Shown: positions 22,881 through 35,344, counted from the stretch's first letter. The stretch: DNA of 64,000 nt from Ramazzottius varieornatus (GCA_001949185.1 BDGG01000009.1:212822-276821), one strand, 5' to 3'. Translations and numbers: made by a program. The notes: a model not told the origin generated them from the sequence alone.

Positions 22881-25800
22881 ATGCCAGTACGGACATCTGA
22901 AGGCTCCAATATGTCTACCGAAGTCGATAACAGTTCTGTTCGTGTATCTGGATTCTCTGAAAACAACTTGTCGTCTCTGAATGCGGGAGCGCCTGCTCTG
23001 GCTGACACTTTCAACGCTAGTATACAGAATTCGACAGAAGACTCTCATGCATCCGTTTCTACTTCTCATCTCAAAGGACGTGACGACGCTGCTATGGAGG
23101 TGGATGACAGCCATAACGGTGGAGCAGCAATGCAAAATGGCAAGGGAAACGGGGTGTCTCACAGGTAAGAGCAGTTCTTCCTCTTTTCCCCATTCCACCG
23201 AGATGTCAATCAATACAGCTACGGCCAATCAATGCTCAGGTGGTTGACGTCCTGAGCTAGTTGATGCAACAGTCGTTATGTCGCACATCGATTGTCACGT
23301 CATGAGCTGGGGAAAATGGGTTTGCGATATTATTTTGACATTCAGTCGCTTATCCATTGGGGTTATGGATCATGATTGTTGTTTCTTCCTTTGCAGCGAT
23401 GAAGAGGAAACCAATGAACCGTCTACTGCCGGTGAAGGTAGGGCTGCGGAAGAAGCTCGTACACCCAAGCGACCACGAAGAGCGGCGGCAGCAGCAGCCA
23501 ACCAGAAGATGCAGCAACGACGAACGCCCACAGCCTCCAAGTCAGCTGTCAAAAGCGCCTCTCGCAGAGCCGAAGCGTCCCCAGAAGCAGAAGTATCCAA
23601 AGACGCTGACGTCTCCGAGCCATCTTCCCCAGCCAGTCCAGCACCCAAAGCCAAACGACAGAAACGCAGCACTGCCAAGTCCGATCCGACCTTCAACGTT
23701 AGCGACGTCAACACCACGCTGGACAGCCAAGAAGTGACGGCGGAACCCACGGAACTGATCCAGTCCTCCATGAAGAATCGGCGTCGTCCGGGAGCCGATG
23801 TGGTCTTCAACAGCTCGACTCCCAGACGAAGAATAGGAGGTCGGCCATCGGCCAGTATCCAGACGGGGGATGACGAGCAAGTCCGCAGCCTCTACCAACT
23901 ACTGAGGAACGAAGAGCAAAATGTGGACCAGCTGATCGATTCGTGGATGGATGTCTACAAGGAACGAGCCTTGACGGGCTACCTAGAGCTGGCCTCCTTC
24001 CTGGTGCAGAGTGCCGGTTGTCGGGCTAAAGTGACGGTACAGATGGCCAACATGAACAACGTTGACGTCGTCCGCCAGCTTGCCACCAAATTCGAAGAGG
24101 TATGAATAACCGCAAACTGGGCAATTAAACTCGACTAAACCGTTTCCCAAGTGGCGCACGTTCCCAGCCGAAATCACTGACAACGTGCGCCATTTAAGGC
24201 AGCGAGTATGTTTAGTTCGTTTGCCGACGTTCCAAATAATTTGCTTAGGAAGTCTTCATGACTAAAGATCTTCTGCGTTCTACAGGACAGCAGCGAATAT
24301 CCGTTAGTCAAGAGTGGACCAGACGGACGCAGGTTCCGCACGGAGTTTGTGGATTTCCTGGACAAGCTGATTGACACTATCAAACAAGGCATTCTGTTGG
24401 ATGACTACTTGATGCCACAGCTGTCCAACTTTCTCATTGAGCTCTCCGATTCATCGGTTCGCGCATTCCGGCATACCGCCACCCTAGCTGGTAAGTTGAA
24501 CGCGATGCAGTCGGGGGAATTTGTTCAAGGTCCCGGTTAGATATTTTTGCCTGTTCTTCTACGACGTGGCTGTCAAGGCCGTGCCCGGCACGAACTTGAG
24601 TGTTTGCTGCACATTCCTCCAGGCCTTAGAGTGGGTAGCTGATGTCATGTCCTGTGTACTTGTAGGCGTTAAGATCATGACGGCATTGGTCAATGCCAGC
24701 AAAGTGGTCAAACACTCGTTGAAGGATGCGGAGAAGCTGTTGCAAGCCGAAGAGAGCAAGAAGCGTCCCAACAAAGAAGCGCTACAGATGCGCAAGAAGA
24801 CGCACGAAGACCATGAACGAACGGTGGAAAAGATACATAACCTCTTTGACAAGCTGTGCAAAGCCATCTTTTACCAGCGGTATCGTGACCACAACGTGCA
24901 GGTGCGCGAGTTGTGCATGGAAGAGCTGGGCGAATGGATGAAGCGCGACCCACAACGCTACGTCGACGACACATACCTCAAGTACCTGGGCTGGTCGCTC
25001 AACGACAAGGAAGCCTCCGTTCGACGCAAATGCCTGCAAAGCATCCTCCTGGTTTACCAACAGGATGACAACAAGGACCGCCTCAAACTCTTCACCAACA
25101 AATTTAAGGTATGCACCAAGTTCTCGGTTGGTTTCCCCAAGTGGCGCACGTTTTCTGTGTTACTGCCTGACAGAGCGCGCCACTTGGGAAATCCAGCCAG
25201 ATTGCTCTCCCAAGTGGCGCACGTTCAATAGGAATCGAGTGGAAGTGTGCGCCGCTTGGGGAAACAATATGGTCAAGATTGTTTGCCGTGCTCCTTTATC
25301 TTACGGGAGTTTTGTACACCTTCGATTTGGATGACTGTACTGAACGTTTATGTATGGGCGTTGTAGGATCGGTTTGTCCAAATGGCGACGGCGGAAGTTG
25401 ATGGCGAGTGTGCTGTCAAGGCCATGAAGATGTGCTGCGCCATGGACAAGCTACAGGATGGCGTCTTCCTCCCTGACGACTTGGAAAACCTGTACCAGAT
25501 GATCTACGTTATGGATCGACCGCTGGCTCTAGCTACTGCTGACTTCCTTGTCGGTGAGATGAAAGTTCTTTCATTGTGTTTGCGCCCGGTTAAATTATCG
25601 TATGGGAGAAACCCTCAAGGCCGTGCTTTGCACCGCCTTGACCGCATCTTTGTTCTATACTTGTTCAGTCACGAATTCCGACTTCGCTAGTGGTGATTTC
25701 AACAGGTCGGATGGAACAGTTGGCGGAGGCAGCAGGGGACAATCGCGGTGACGAACGCCGCAATCTGGTGGAAGTGGTCAACTTTGTGGCCGAGAGTGGG

Positions 25801-28800
25801 GAGGAACGCCACTCGGCTTACTTGGTGGACAGCCTGATGGAAGTCATGCCGGCCATCAAGGCTTGGGAAGCCATGACTAGCCTGCTCCTACAAGACACCA
25901 CCGCTAGTGCAGAAGGCGAGACGGCCCTCAGCGACGACCTACAACAGATCCTCATTGCCATCATGTGTTGGGCTATCAAGCAAGTGGCCACCGGCGAAGG
26001 ACCGGTCGGCAGGAGCACGGCAGCCGCCCGCAAGAACAAACTCAAAGACAAGGAAAAGGAGAAGGTAACTTTCACCATCTGGCAACTCGGCAAACTAACT
26101 CACCAGGCTGTTTCTCAAGTTGCACACGCTGTCAGCCGAAAACACTGAAAACGTGCGCCAATTACGAGAGCGAAGTCGATATTATCTTGCTGTAAGTGGC
26201 GCACACTTCCGGCCAGTGTCAATGAGAACGTGCGTCACTTACAGAAAATGAGTGTTTTTTGTCGAGTTTGCTTTCCCAAGTGGTGCATGTTTTTCAGTAA
26301 TATTCTCCGGAAGCGTGCACCGTTTTGGGGAAATGAACTGGAGGAGTTTGCTTGGCGAGCTTCCGTCTTTTCTGCCGGTTGGCTTTAGTTTCATTTTTGA
26401 CGTGGTTGTGCAGGTGGAGACTGACAAAAGGCAACTGACGACTCACTTCATCACCGCGCTGCCCCAGTTACTGAGCAAGTACAAGCAAGATGTCCGCAAA
26501 GTCGGCTTGTTGATCTCTGTCCCGCAGTATTTTGACGTGAATATGTACACCAGACTTCTCAAAGAAGACGTAAGTCTGCCCGAGTTCTAGTCGTTGGAAG
26601 TTATTCCGATCGCCGAGTCAGCTCTGCTGTTTTTCCTACGAAATCACCTGCCGAATTCGTGCCTAGCACGGCCTTGATTTGTCTTTCGTGTCAAGGCCGT
26701 GCCCCGGCTCAAACTTCGACAGAAATTTCCGGAGAAAAAGCCACAAACTTTGGTTGTGTCCTCAAGTGGCGCATGTTGTCAGTGTTATTAGCTGGAAGCG
26801 TGCGCCTCTTGTCGGACGGTGTGTACTGTAACTCTCCGCGATTGTACCCCCTTTGGGCTTTTCTTGGATTGATAAATCTAGAATGGTCTGAAACGTGTTG
26901 GTTGGTTGGTTGTAGGAGTTGGATCGTCTGTTGGACCTGTTAGTCGAGATGTTTGAGGGTAGCGAAGAGCTGGCACTGTTGAGGCAGTGCACCAAGTCGC
27001 TGGAAGCCCTACAGCAACAAGGTAGTGGGACGGTCAACCGGGTAGCCGCCCAGAAGTCGGTTCTAGCGGAGGCCGTCTCCTCTAAGTTTAAGGAAGCGCT
27101 GCCTCTGTGGCTAGCCGGTGGTTCCGAGCGGGAAGTGGTCTACGCAGTGGAGAGCAGTCTGATGCGCTTGTCAGCGCTCTTCTCCACCTTCGACCTGTCC
27201 TTCCTCGAGCTGTGGGAGGACCTTTTTAGTGTTTGTGTCAAGAGTTTGAGTCAAGAGGACAACAGCTGTACCCAGACTTCGCTGGTGAGGAAGGTGGTCA
27301 ACTGTTGCACCATGCACCTGACATGGCGCCTGGTAGCCTTGAAGAAGCTGGATCCGGGCGAGGGGCACGACCAGACAAGGCCTAGCGACGAAGAGATAGC
27401 TACGCACATGCAGCGCGTACATGACTTCATTAACTGCCTCATACCCCAACTGGCCAACGCTGAAGCACCCAACGAAACCGTCAGTGCCGTAAGTCCGACT
27501 TTGTTCTTATCTTGAAATAGTTCATCCTATGGGAGTTACCTGAAATAATACGGACATATTCTCGGGGATTAACGCGAACAAGTTCTGAGGGGCGAAGAGC
27601 CGATAGTAGTTCATATACATCGCTGTACCGAACTTACATATTGACCAGCTGCTTATTTACATGTCGGAAGTGTATGGAGGTCTGTGGAAGGTGGTCTTTC
27701 ACCGACCTACATACAGTTAGTTGGGTTTGCTAACCTCGGTATGAGTATGCAGGTTTCTGATTGGTAACCTGAATGCACCCACTCACGCACAGTTGCTCAG
27801 GCTTATGAACAGTGGAATGAGTATGCAGGTGCATAGAAGCTGACTCCACGGTGGCATGTACTGGAAGTACCTAAGCTGAATTTTCATAGTAGTTTCAAAG
27901 AGCGGTTTGTGTTTTGGGGACAGATGTTCGTGTCGGTGTTGGATCTTCTCGTCTTGCACCACCACCCGAAAGCGGAAGCACCTGCCTGGCAGTCGTCGTT
28001 GAATCTGCAGCTGAACCACGAGCAACAGTCGGTCTTGGCCAATTTCATCGACTCGCACGTCTTTTCCAGCACTCTCCCCGCTACTCTGCCCGAAGATGCT
28101 CGGGCGTTCCAAGTGCACAAGCGTCGCCTACTCCTCCTACACTTTTCTCGGGCTTTAACTGCCGGCACCATCAAGCCCCGTTACGCTTCTGCCGTCTTCA
28201 AACACTACCTGACCGTAAGTCTTCATCTCACACCCGTTTCTTTTCATGCCATCAGTCGTAGGGAAATATCCACCGGCTGAATAACGACTTGTCTGTGCGT
28301 CGTAGAATTCGAGAGATTACGGGGATGTGGTGAAGGATGCCGTGCGTCGCTTGCAAGAGACTAGCAAAAGTTTCTGCGCTGAAGCGGTGGCCGCCACGCT
28401 GGTGGATCTCTTTGTAGGCAACCAGGCCAAACTGCGTCGTAACTCCAAGGAACTGGGCGATCTGAAGGATGCAGCCAAACGCTATGCTGTCCTCTTTGCT
28501 ACCGATAACGACCAAGGCCGTAAAGCCATGGGTCTCCTCCACAAGTACGTGACCCTTTTGAAGGTTCCTTTTCCTGTTTGTTCCTTTCGCTTCTTGGCTA
28601 ATGCTTTCTGTTCACCATAGGTATTGTATCGAATTCATCAGTTCGGCGGCGAACGACGCTGACCTGGCCCGCCGCGTTCTCTTCTTCGACGTCTTGGTGG
28701 AATTCGCCCCCCGTCTCAAGCGCGAGGACAAAGCTTCCATGTTAGTTTCTCACTTTTTGATCGCTTTGTGGAAAACAGCGCATCTTTTCAGTGGCGCATC

Positions 28801-29436
28801 TTTCCGGTTAAAATCACTGGCAACGTGCGCCACTTGAGAAATTCGTCTTTTCCGTTTTCTTAAGTGGTGCACGCTGTCAGCCGCAACTGCCGGCAGGGTG
28901 CGCCACTTGGGAAAACGATCTGGTCGACTTTATTTGCCGAGTTCCCAGATATTGATGTTGTGTGTGCCTTCAGTGTACGACATCTTGGGACCCTGTCCAA
29001 CCTCCCTGGACACCTGAACGCGGACGAGCGCGTGCCCTTCATGCAGTACAAGAACCAGCTGACGCTGTCGGGCATCGACGACACCGAGCAAGTGGACAAG
29101 CACCGCCGCGGCCGACGCGTCAACGCCCCCACACCCAAGGCCCCTTCCTCCGTCAAGAGCGTCGGGCCTCGCAGTCGCGCCACTGACACGCCGGCTCCCT
29201 CCATAGCCCCATCTGACATGACTGACCGAGACCAAGACGTGGCCATGGAGGAAGCACCTTCCGCACCGGAAGTCACCATTGCCAGCCAAGCTGAAACCGA
29301 AGCCGAACGTCCACCAGAGGAAGAGAGAGACGCAGTCGACGATACACATGCCCCCGAAGAGGACCCTAGCCAGGCCCTTCCATCACAGCAGACCGACGAG
29401 TCACAGAGAACCGACGCAACAGCTTCTTCTGAATAG
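22881..29436 (+). CDS. STAG: cohesin subunit SA/STAG (stromalin)
   Basis: Twelve exons: 22881-23164, 23397-24099, 24286-24490, 24666-25108, 25367-25553, 25706-26064, 26414-26569, 26916-27488, 27924-28214, 28306-28544, 28621-28740, 28974-29436; 1340 aa. All junctions keep frame. The acidic, basic and low-complexity N-terminus (to about residue 230) precedes the STAG region (QLIDSWMDVYKER, LASFLVQSAGC). The stromalin conservative domain follows at about 464-550 (YRDHNVQVRELCMEELGEWM, DDTYLKYLGWSLNDKE). The rest is helical repeat, then an acidic disordered tail. STAG binds the RAD21 kleisin and CTCF-like partners and is part of the ring that holds sister chromatids. Start ATG 22881 is chosen; 22911 is an alternative. 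Exon 9 follows a 435-nt intron with weaker support. Six introns carry family A or B elements. Confidence 0.92.
24124..24234. repeat. family A element
   Basis: One hairpin (CCAAGTGGCGCACG/CGTGCGCCATTTAAG) with worn ends, right end TTAGTTCGTTTGCCGACG; STAG intron 2. Confidence 0.75.
24540..24615. repeat. family B element
   Basis: TTCTTCTACGACGTGG then TGTCAAGGCCGTGCCCGGCA in STAG intron 3. Confidence 0.6.
25118..25294. repeat. family A composite, two hairpins
   Basis: Two well-kept units (CCCAAGTGGCGCACG with GCGCGCCACTTGGG, and again with GTGTGCGCCGCTTGG) in STAG intron 4; right end GATTGTTTGCCGTGCTCC. Confidence 0.8.
26084..26363. repeat. family A composite, three hairpins
   Basis: About 280 bp with ends AACTCGGCAAACTAACTC and GAGTTTGCTTGGCGAGCTT; nearly all of STAG intron 6. 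Confidence 0.8.
26632..26820. repeat. family B pair followed by family A hairpin
   Basis: Two inverted family B cores (CGTGCCTAGCACGGCCTTGA and TCAAGGCCGTGCCCCGGC) then a family A hairpin (CAAGTGGCGCATG/GCGTGCGCCTCTTG), all in STAG intron 7. Confidence 0.65.
28776..28953. repeat. family A composite, two hairpins
   Basis: STAG intron 11; right end GACTTTATTTGCCGAGTTCC. Confidence 0.75.
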
Positions 29437-29853
29437 TTTTGAAAAGTTTTCTCTTTTCTTGTTTTTCTCTCTTGCTGCTACTTGTCGCTTTTCGTATTTC
29501 TTTTCCGAGAGGTTCTCGTCTTATCCTTGAGTAGTGCATAGTTTAATTTACAGTGTAGTTAGAGATCGTCGTTCCTAGCTTTACCTTGTTGTTGTAGTAT
29601 CTGGGTCAAAAGAGAAGAGCGCCTTTTTCTGTATTGCGAATCACCACAATCTCTGCGTTATGTAACTTATGTACGATCGTCTTGTCACAGAAAAAAATCC
29701 GACATTTTGTATACTTCTTCAGTTCTCTGAAATTTAATAATGTTTACCGCCAAATTTTTTTGACGTACAAGCACTACACAGCGATCGTGGTTTTCTGTCG
29801 CATTTCCTATGTATATCCGTTGGTGGTGTTAGATTCTGGTTTTTTCTTCGTCA

Positions 29854-29859
29854 AATAAA
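29854..29859 (+). promoter_or_regulatory. AATAAA poly(A) signal, STAG
   Basis: First canonical hexamer downstream of the STAG stop (about 420 nt). Confidence 0.45.
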
Positions 29860-30931
29860 TACGTCCTGAAACCGACGCCATTCTTTGCCTGCAAATATGT
29901 AAGTATTAATATTTTCCATAATATTATGGAATATAGTTCTAAAATATTTAATTCCGCCTGACCCAACGCAGTTCACTAACGTCGATCTACTGCGCCTAAT
30001 TTCTCATGCGTTATGAAACTCCATCAAAACACCTTCTCGAGGGCGCATTGCTTTTTCATCTTACCCACTGCATAGTGAATTCTTGTAGCGTACCGAGTTA
30101 GTACATAGTGTTTCCGCCCGGTGACTACCACCTTGTCATTTTCATGGCTCTCTCAAATGAGTGAGTTTTCCTCCTCACTACTACTTTTCGTTGATTGAGC
30201 ACTCATTTTGCTACCTTTCAAAAATAACTAGCCTTGTAAAAATGTTTATGGGAAGCCGAAGCTTGACCCGAGACTGGGGAAGGTGCGAGCGCGTAGCTGC
30301 TCCGGGGTGAACTTTTCGCTCATTCTCCCTCAGCAAAAAAAGCTTTTGTTACTCATCCCCACTTCTGCGCTCAAGCTGCTGATTGAAAGTTGTTCAACTC
30401 TAATTTGAAAAGTGAAAGACTACCAAGTAGCGAAACGTCTGATAACCAGTCACAGTTCTTCGCTGCAGGTCTGTGGGACCCGCGAGCCATGGGGATCTTA
30501 GGCAACGGAGCTGTTCGAAGCTGTTGGAAGAAAAATGGCGAAAGCGATGGGCGAGTCTTCATCTTTTCAGTTCTTCAAGCAGCCAGTTTTGACAAGCACC
30601 GAATTGTTCGTAGAAACTCTTCTGGTCTCAGAACAGTGAGAAACAAGAGAAGTCGCGATGAATTACATTATGTCTTAGATGCCGAAAAGGGAAAGTCTGT
30701 CCACGCATGATTGTTTCTTTGTTGCTTCACTTTGCTCCTCCACTGTCTTTAGGACGAAGATGGTACCTACTTCTTAATGACCAGGGCAGTGCATTAGTCG
30801 TTTATCTATCGCGCATAATTTCATGCTTCATGAGGTTGCATCAAAAGGATCATCTTGGGAGGTTCTTCTGTTTACCCTGAACAGTGTAAGATGAAGCCTC
30901 GGAGCGTACCCTGTTTACAGAAGATGCCAAA

Positions 30932-30956
30932 GTCAGAGTCGAGTGTCGACTCTGAC
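30932..30956. repeat. short perfect hairpin
   Basis: GTCAGAGTCGA, three-base loop, TCGACTCTGAC. Isolated; no nearby T-run or gene end that would explain it. Confidence 0.6.
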
Positions 30957-31160
30957 ATGCGATAGCTCTATGGAGAAGTGGGCATGTAGAAAACATGAAA
31001 AAAGAAATATTCATTCTTTCTCAGTAAACGCACGGTGAAAGCGCGTAACATCTTGTGCACTGGTATATATCATGATCGAGTTTGCATGAAATAGAAAGTG
31101 GGAGGTGAGAAAAATGTAGTAAGTTTCCAGTTGTCAAATCTGTCTGTGCATAAACACTCA

Positions 31161-34100
31161 TCACTGAAAGGGCTTCCGCCCAAAGGGAACTGGTGCCACG
31201 TAAGGAACTGGGTTGCTGTTCGCGATGGGCGACGCAGCGGCCAACAGGCGTCCGGCCTTTTCGACCATATCAGAGACACCTTTATCCACGTATTGGACGG
31301 TAGTGGCTTCAGCAACCACCGGAAGTGACTCCAGTCTCAAAGGCCTAGCCGGCCACTCATCAACCAGCGATGCATTGCGAAAGATATCCTGCCATTTCTG
31401 GGAGGCCTTCAGAGAAGGCAAGACATACGACACCATCCATTCCTCGTAGACGGACTGGTCAAAAACGGTGGCAAAGGTGCTGTTGGCCATTCTCATGTAC
31501 TGCTCCAGCACAACCTTGTTGTGGTCCAGCTTGAGAAGAATCTCTTCCACACGGGCTTGCTGAACGAAACCTTGACGCGATTGGTACTCGGGGAACTTCT
31601 TCTCCAGCTCGTTGACGTGATCGGCAATCATCTTGGTGAGCCCCACGATGCCGTGTACGGATTGGAAGACTTCGACTCCCGGGAATACACAGCTGCTGAA
31701 ACCTTCCAAATACGCGTCGTAGTCGACAAAGTTGAGGCTGACCGGCACTTGCTGACACAAAAGAACGTTAGCAGCCTTCTCGATACCCGACATGGACAGT
31801 CCACCTAGAATAACCAACCGTCAAATGTGTACATCTGTGTTCACTAATCGTACAGGAAAGTATTGTTTTTACAAGTTATTCGCAAACGAAACATACTGTA
31901 AAATGCCGATATCTCAAGCGGCGCACGTTTCACTGATATTTAATGGAAGCTTGCGCCACTTCGACAAACGACTTGGTTGTGTCTCAAGTGCGCCACTTGA
32001 GACACGATTCTCGTTCGTTTCGTTTAACGGCCTTTCAAATACATTTATATGGAAATATTGTACAAAAAAGATGGGCTTACCGTCGACGAGGACTTGCATG
32101 TTAATGGCCAAAGAAGGGACGGCAGCAGGGAAGAGTTCGCACAGTGGATAAAAGTGGTCAAAGCGCGACCAACCGGTCAGCGCGATGCCCCTAAAGTTGT
32201 TCATCTTGTGGCCGTTGTACGACAGAGCTTCCAACCAGGAAGTGTGGATGCGAACCTGTGTGCCGATATTCGGCATTTGCATGACCTCCGAAGCCGAGCC
32301 TTTGAAAGCCGTGGCACCCCAAAAGTTGTCGAACACTCCAGCGTAAAGGTCTCCGTTGGCAGGCAAGTGGTGTACCCAGTCAGGGTAGTAGCTCCAGATC
32401 ATGGGTTCGGCGTATTTGGTCAGCCCACCCAGGCCCTGGATGATTTGTGCACTGGTCATGCTGTGGAACATGTCGTCCCATAAAATTGGTTTAACTTGAG
32501 GGTAGGTCTGTCGGATGTGCGTTAGGACTTGAGCAACGTAGGACAGGAACAGTGTCTGCTTGCCGTTAAGTTGGTCCGCGGCCAGGACCTTTCCGCAAAC
32601 CGGACACGAACCAAGCTGATACACCTGCAATCCCACCGCTCAGTTAGAGCGTGCTACAACGACTACAATTACCGAAACAGTTTGACGTAATCATTGATGA
32701 TGAGTCAGCTCATGATTTTTCTACGGCAATGTCTGACAAGTCCGGCAAGTTTTTGCCATTATACAGTGTACGACAAAATAAACCGTTGAAAATGGGTGTT
32801 GGATGAAGCCAGATGGATAAAGCGAATGAAATTTGCGCATGCAGTAAAATATAATTCTCATTGGCTGAGTTGTAAATAAGCTCTAGCTGCTGTGTCATGC
32901 TTCATTTTTAGCGGTTATTTTCGTCGTACACTGTATATGCTACACGCAGGACGAGAAGATATCGTACAGTAAAAAATTATGGTACAGGCCGTTTTAGCTA
33001 GGGCGGTGCGGAAGCACGTACATACGCGACCGATTCACAGTAATACACCTTTCGACACTTTTCTACGGTCGAATTACCATTTTGCCGTCCTTTTCGCCTG
33101 TCCCATAATTTTTACTGTACCATAATTTCTCGTCTTGCGTGTACGGAATTTCGTAGCAAATTAGTGTCGAGCACGGCCTTGACAGGTGTACCGCAGGAAA
33201 AATGGCAGAAAACTTATGGGGCGCTGAATACCTCCCAGCGAGTGGGATTCAGCATATCTTACCTCGTCAGCGCCAATGTGCAAATAGTTACTCTCTGGGT
33301 GAGCTGCCATCATCTGGGCTATTAATTCTTTCACAAGTTCGAAGGAACTGTTCCGAGAGGGGCAAACTGCTTGTGGGAAGTTTGGTACTTCGCGGACTTC
33401 CTTGAAGTCCTTGTGTTTCAGAACGAACTCCAGATGACCAAAGGTCTGCACCAAGGGGATAATGTACAGCCCATTCTCCTTGGCCAGTTTGCGGATAGTA
33501 ACAATGTCGTCTTTGGTGTAAGCATTCTTGGCTCGGCTAATCTTTAGGCGACCCTCGTAGGGAAAAATGTCCTCGTACTCCATCAGCAAGCCTGTGGCAC
33601 CCATCTTTTTCAGTAAGGGAAAGATCAGCTTGTAGTACTTGACCAACGGTGGAGCACCCTTCAAGTCGAAATGCACCAGCTTTTCCTTGATGACTACTGG
33701 AGGGCTAAAACTCGTTTCCACAACGCCTAAGACGACAAATAGAAACAAATAATATTCGAAACTAGTTTGAGAGCTCGGCAAACGACTTCGAACAGACTAT
33801 TTTCCCAAGTGGCGCACGCTTGCTGTATTATTGCCTGACAGCGTGCGCCACTTCGGAAAGCAAACCCGTCTAGGAAGTTTTACTAAGTGGCGCACGTTTC
33901 CAACCAATATCACTGAAACGTGCGCCTCTTGGGGAAAAGATCTTGTGCGTTTCACTTGCCGGTCTGCTGTTTTTCAAGAACCAAACACTCTGTCGTCCTT
34001 TACCTAATTGTTGAGTGTTCTGCCATGTCATCATGGGTTCTTTCTGCTGCAAGACTCCGTTGTTCCCGACAGCCCAGTTCGCCCCATTCACATTCCCGCT

Positions 34101-34772
34101 ATTATGCTCCGCGACAATATCCAAAGGTTGACCCAAGTTCGGGTTGTGCTGCTGCCGCTGTGCTTGCGCAAACGGCAGTGGATTCTCAGCTAGCTGCGCA
34201 ATATGGGGCTGGACGATCTTAATGGGCTGAGCACCTCCTGGAAAGAATGGGGGTATCTGGGACAGGAACTGCTGGATCGCCGGATTGATGGTCTTGCCTT
34301 GAGACTCCGGCTGTTTGAACGGGTCCTCACGAACTGACGGGAGGAATTTTCGTCGTACATTCGTCCTCTTCGTCGAGATGGTTCCGCTGGTTTCTGCTGA
34401 AGCCGGTTCGTCATCGACCCCGGTCTGTTCATTGGGCTGAACAAAACCCGGATAATCTTCTTCGCCGCCGTGATCGCCCCGTCTGAAGCTGTCTTCTTCC
34501 TCCATCGAAGCATCCTTTTGGCTTGGTTGAGGCAAGGCTGGACGTCGTACAGCGCCATCTGGCGCAGGTTTCTCCGGTGCGTCATGTAGGGCATTGTCAG
34601 CTTCGGCGTAATCCTTTTTTAATATTCGCTGAACTCCATCAGTTGACTCCAAGTTTTTGCCGCCAAAGAATGATTTCAGCCCAATAACACAGAATATAGC
34701 AAGACTTAGCAATAAGCACAATTGAACAACTTTGCTGACAGACAGCGACTGAAGCTTCCGCATCAGACGCAT
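31161..34772 (-). CDS. HEXD: membrane-anchored GH20 hexosaminidase D
   Basis: Minus-strand exons 34772-34004, 33726-33263, 32624-32081 and 31804-31161, 806 aa. A cytosolic basic start and one hydrophobic span (VVQLCLLLSLAIFCVIGL, residues about 14-35) make it a likely type II membrane protein. Residues about 37-255 are a disordered, charged stalk. From about 275 the GH20 family D catalytic domain begins (LVHFDLKGAPP, MEYEDIFPYEG, LVQTFGHLEFVLKH); the catalytic pair is D410-E411 in LHIGADE, split from the rest by an intron directly after E411. WDDMFHS, WSYYPDWV and ALTGWSRFDHFYPLCELFP follow. It removes terminal N-acetylhexosamine (GalNAc or GlcNAc). Human HEXD lacks the stalk and is about 490-585 aa, so the N-terminal 250 residues are extra here. 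All three introns hold repeats. Confidence 0.92.
31868..32036. repeat. family A composite, two hairpins
   Basis: Ends CGCAAACGAAAC and GTTTCGTTTAACGG in HEXD intron 3; the second hairpin has almost no loop (CTCAAGTGCGCCACTTGAG at 31983). Confidence 0.7.
32941..33143. repeat. family D terminal-inverted-repeat element
   Basis: 203 bp, imperfect arms of about 46 bp (TACACGCAGGACGAGAAGAT left; TAATTTCTCGTCTTGCGTGTA right). HEXD intron 2; same end type as 10971-11121. Confidence 0.78.
33144..33212. repeat. family B element
   Basis: TTTCGTAGCAAATTAG, core CGAGCACGGCCTTGACAG, then CGCAGGAAAAATGG; abuts the family D element in HEXD intron 2. Confidence 0.55.
33771..33966. repeat. family A composite, two hairpins
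   Basis: Left end GAGCTCGGCAAACGACTTCG; two clean units (CCCAAGTGGCGCACGC with GCGTGCGCCACTT; AAGTGGCGCACG with CGTGCGCCTCTTGG). HEXD intron 1. Confidence 0.8.
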
Positions 34773-35147
34773 TATTTAGAAACGAACAGAGTACATGCGG
34801 ATATGCTATCTCGACGGCATGTTGCTCTGAGAAGTCGGCGTAATTATGATGATGAGAAAGGTCGTCAAAGCGTCAAGGACTTATTGATAGCTAATGGGTC
34901 TTTGATAGCTGGTATGATAACATGCATTTACGGGTTGTAGAGCGGACATGATCGTGGGGGATCCAGATATACCCGGTAGGACTGGAGGTGGTTTGCACTT
35001 GCAGGTTCTTTGTTGACACTTTGTAAAGCAAACAGTCAAGACCCGTGTGTACACGGCAGGCAGATCAGTCAATGTTGTCGACAATGAAATGCTGTCGTAT
35101 CACCTGTAATGAAGGTGGAATTGAAAAAAATTTACAATTCAAACCTC

Positions 35148-35344
35148 AGCGAACCAACTCGAAAAGATGGCTTTTCCTAAGTGGCGCACTCTTCCGGCCA
35201 TTAATACTGTGAACGTGTGCCAATTGTAAACACGACCTGGCCGAGTTTGATCGCCGAAGTGGCGCACGTTTATAGTGTCATTAGCTGAAGCAGTGCGCCA
35301 CTTGGGAGAAAAACAATCTGGGTTGTGTTTGCTTGCCGAGCTTC
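35148..35344. repeat. family A composite, two hairpins
   Basis: AAGTGGCGCACTC/GTGTGCCAATT and GAAGTGGCGCACG/AGTGCGCCACTTGGG; right end GTTTGCTTGCCGAGCTTCTC. Intergenic. Confidence 0.75.

Larger units (their letters stand above)
29437..31160. other. gap between convergent STAG and HEXD
   Basis: Holds the STAG 3' UTR up to about 29.9 kb, then 1.2 kb with no supported gene. The open frame at 30390-30710 (+) resembles no family. A perfect 11-bp-stem palindrome sits at 30932-30956. Confidence 0.5.

Noticed and set aside
30390-30710. Open frame of 106 codons between STAG and HEXD
   Set aside because: First codon is not ATG, composition is random-like, no family recognised.
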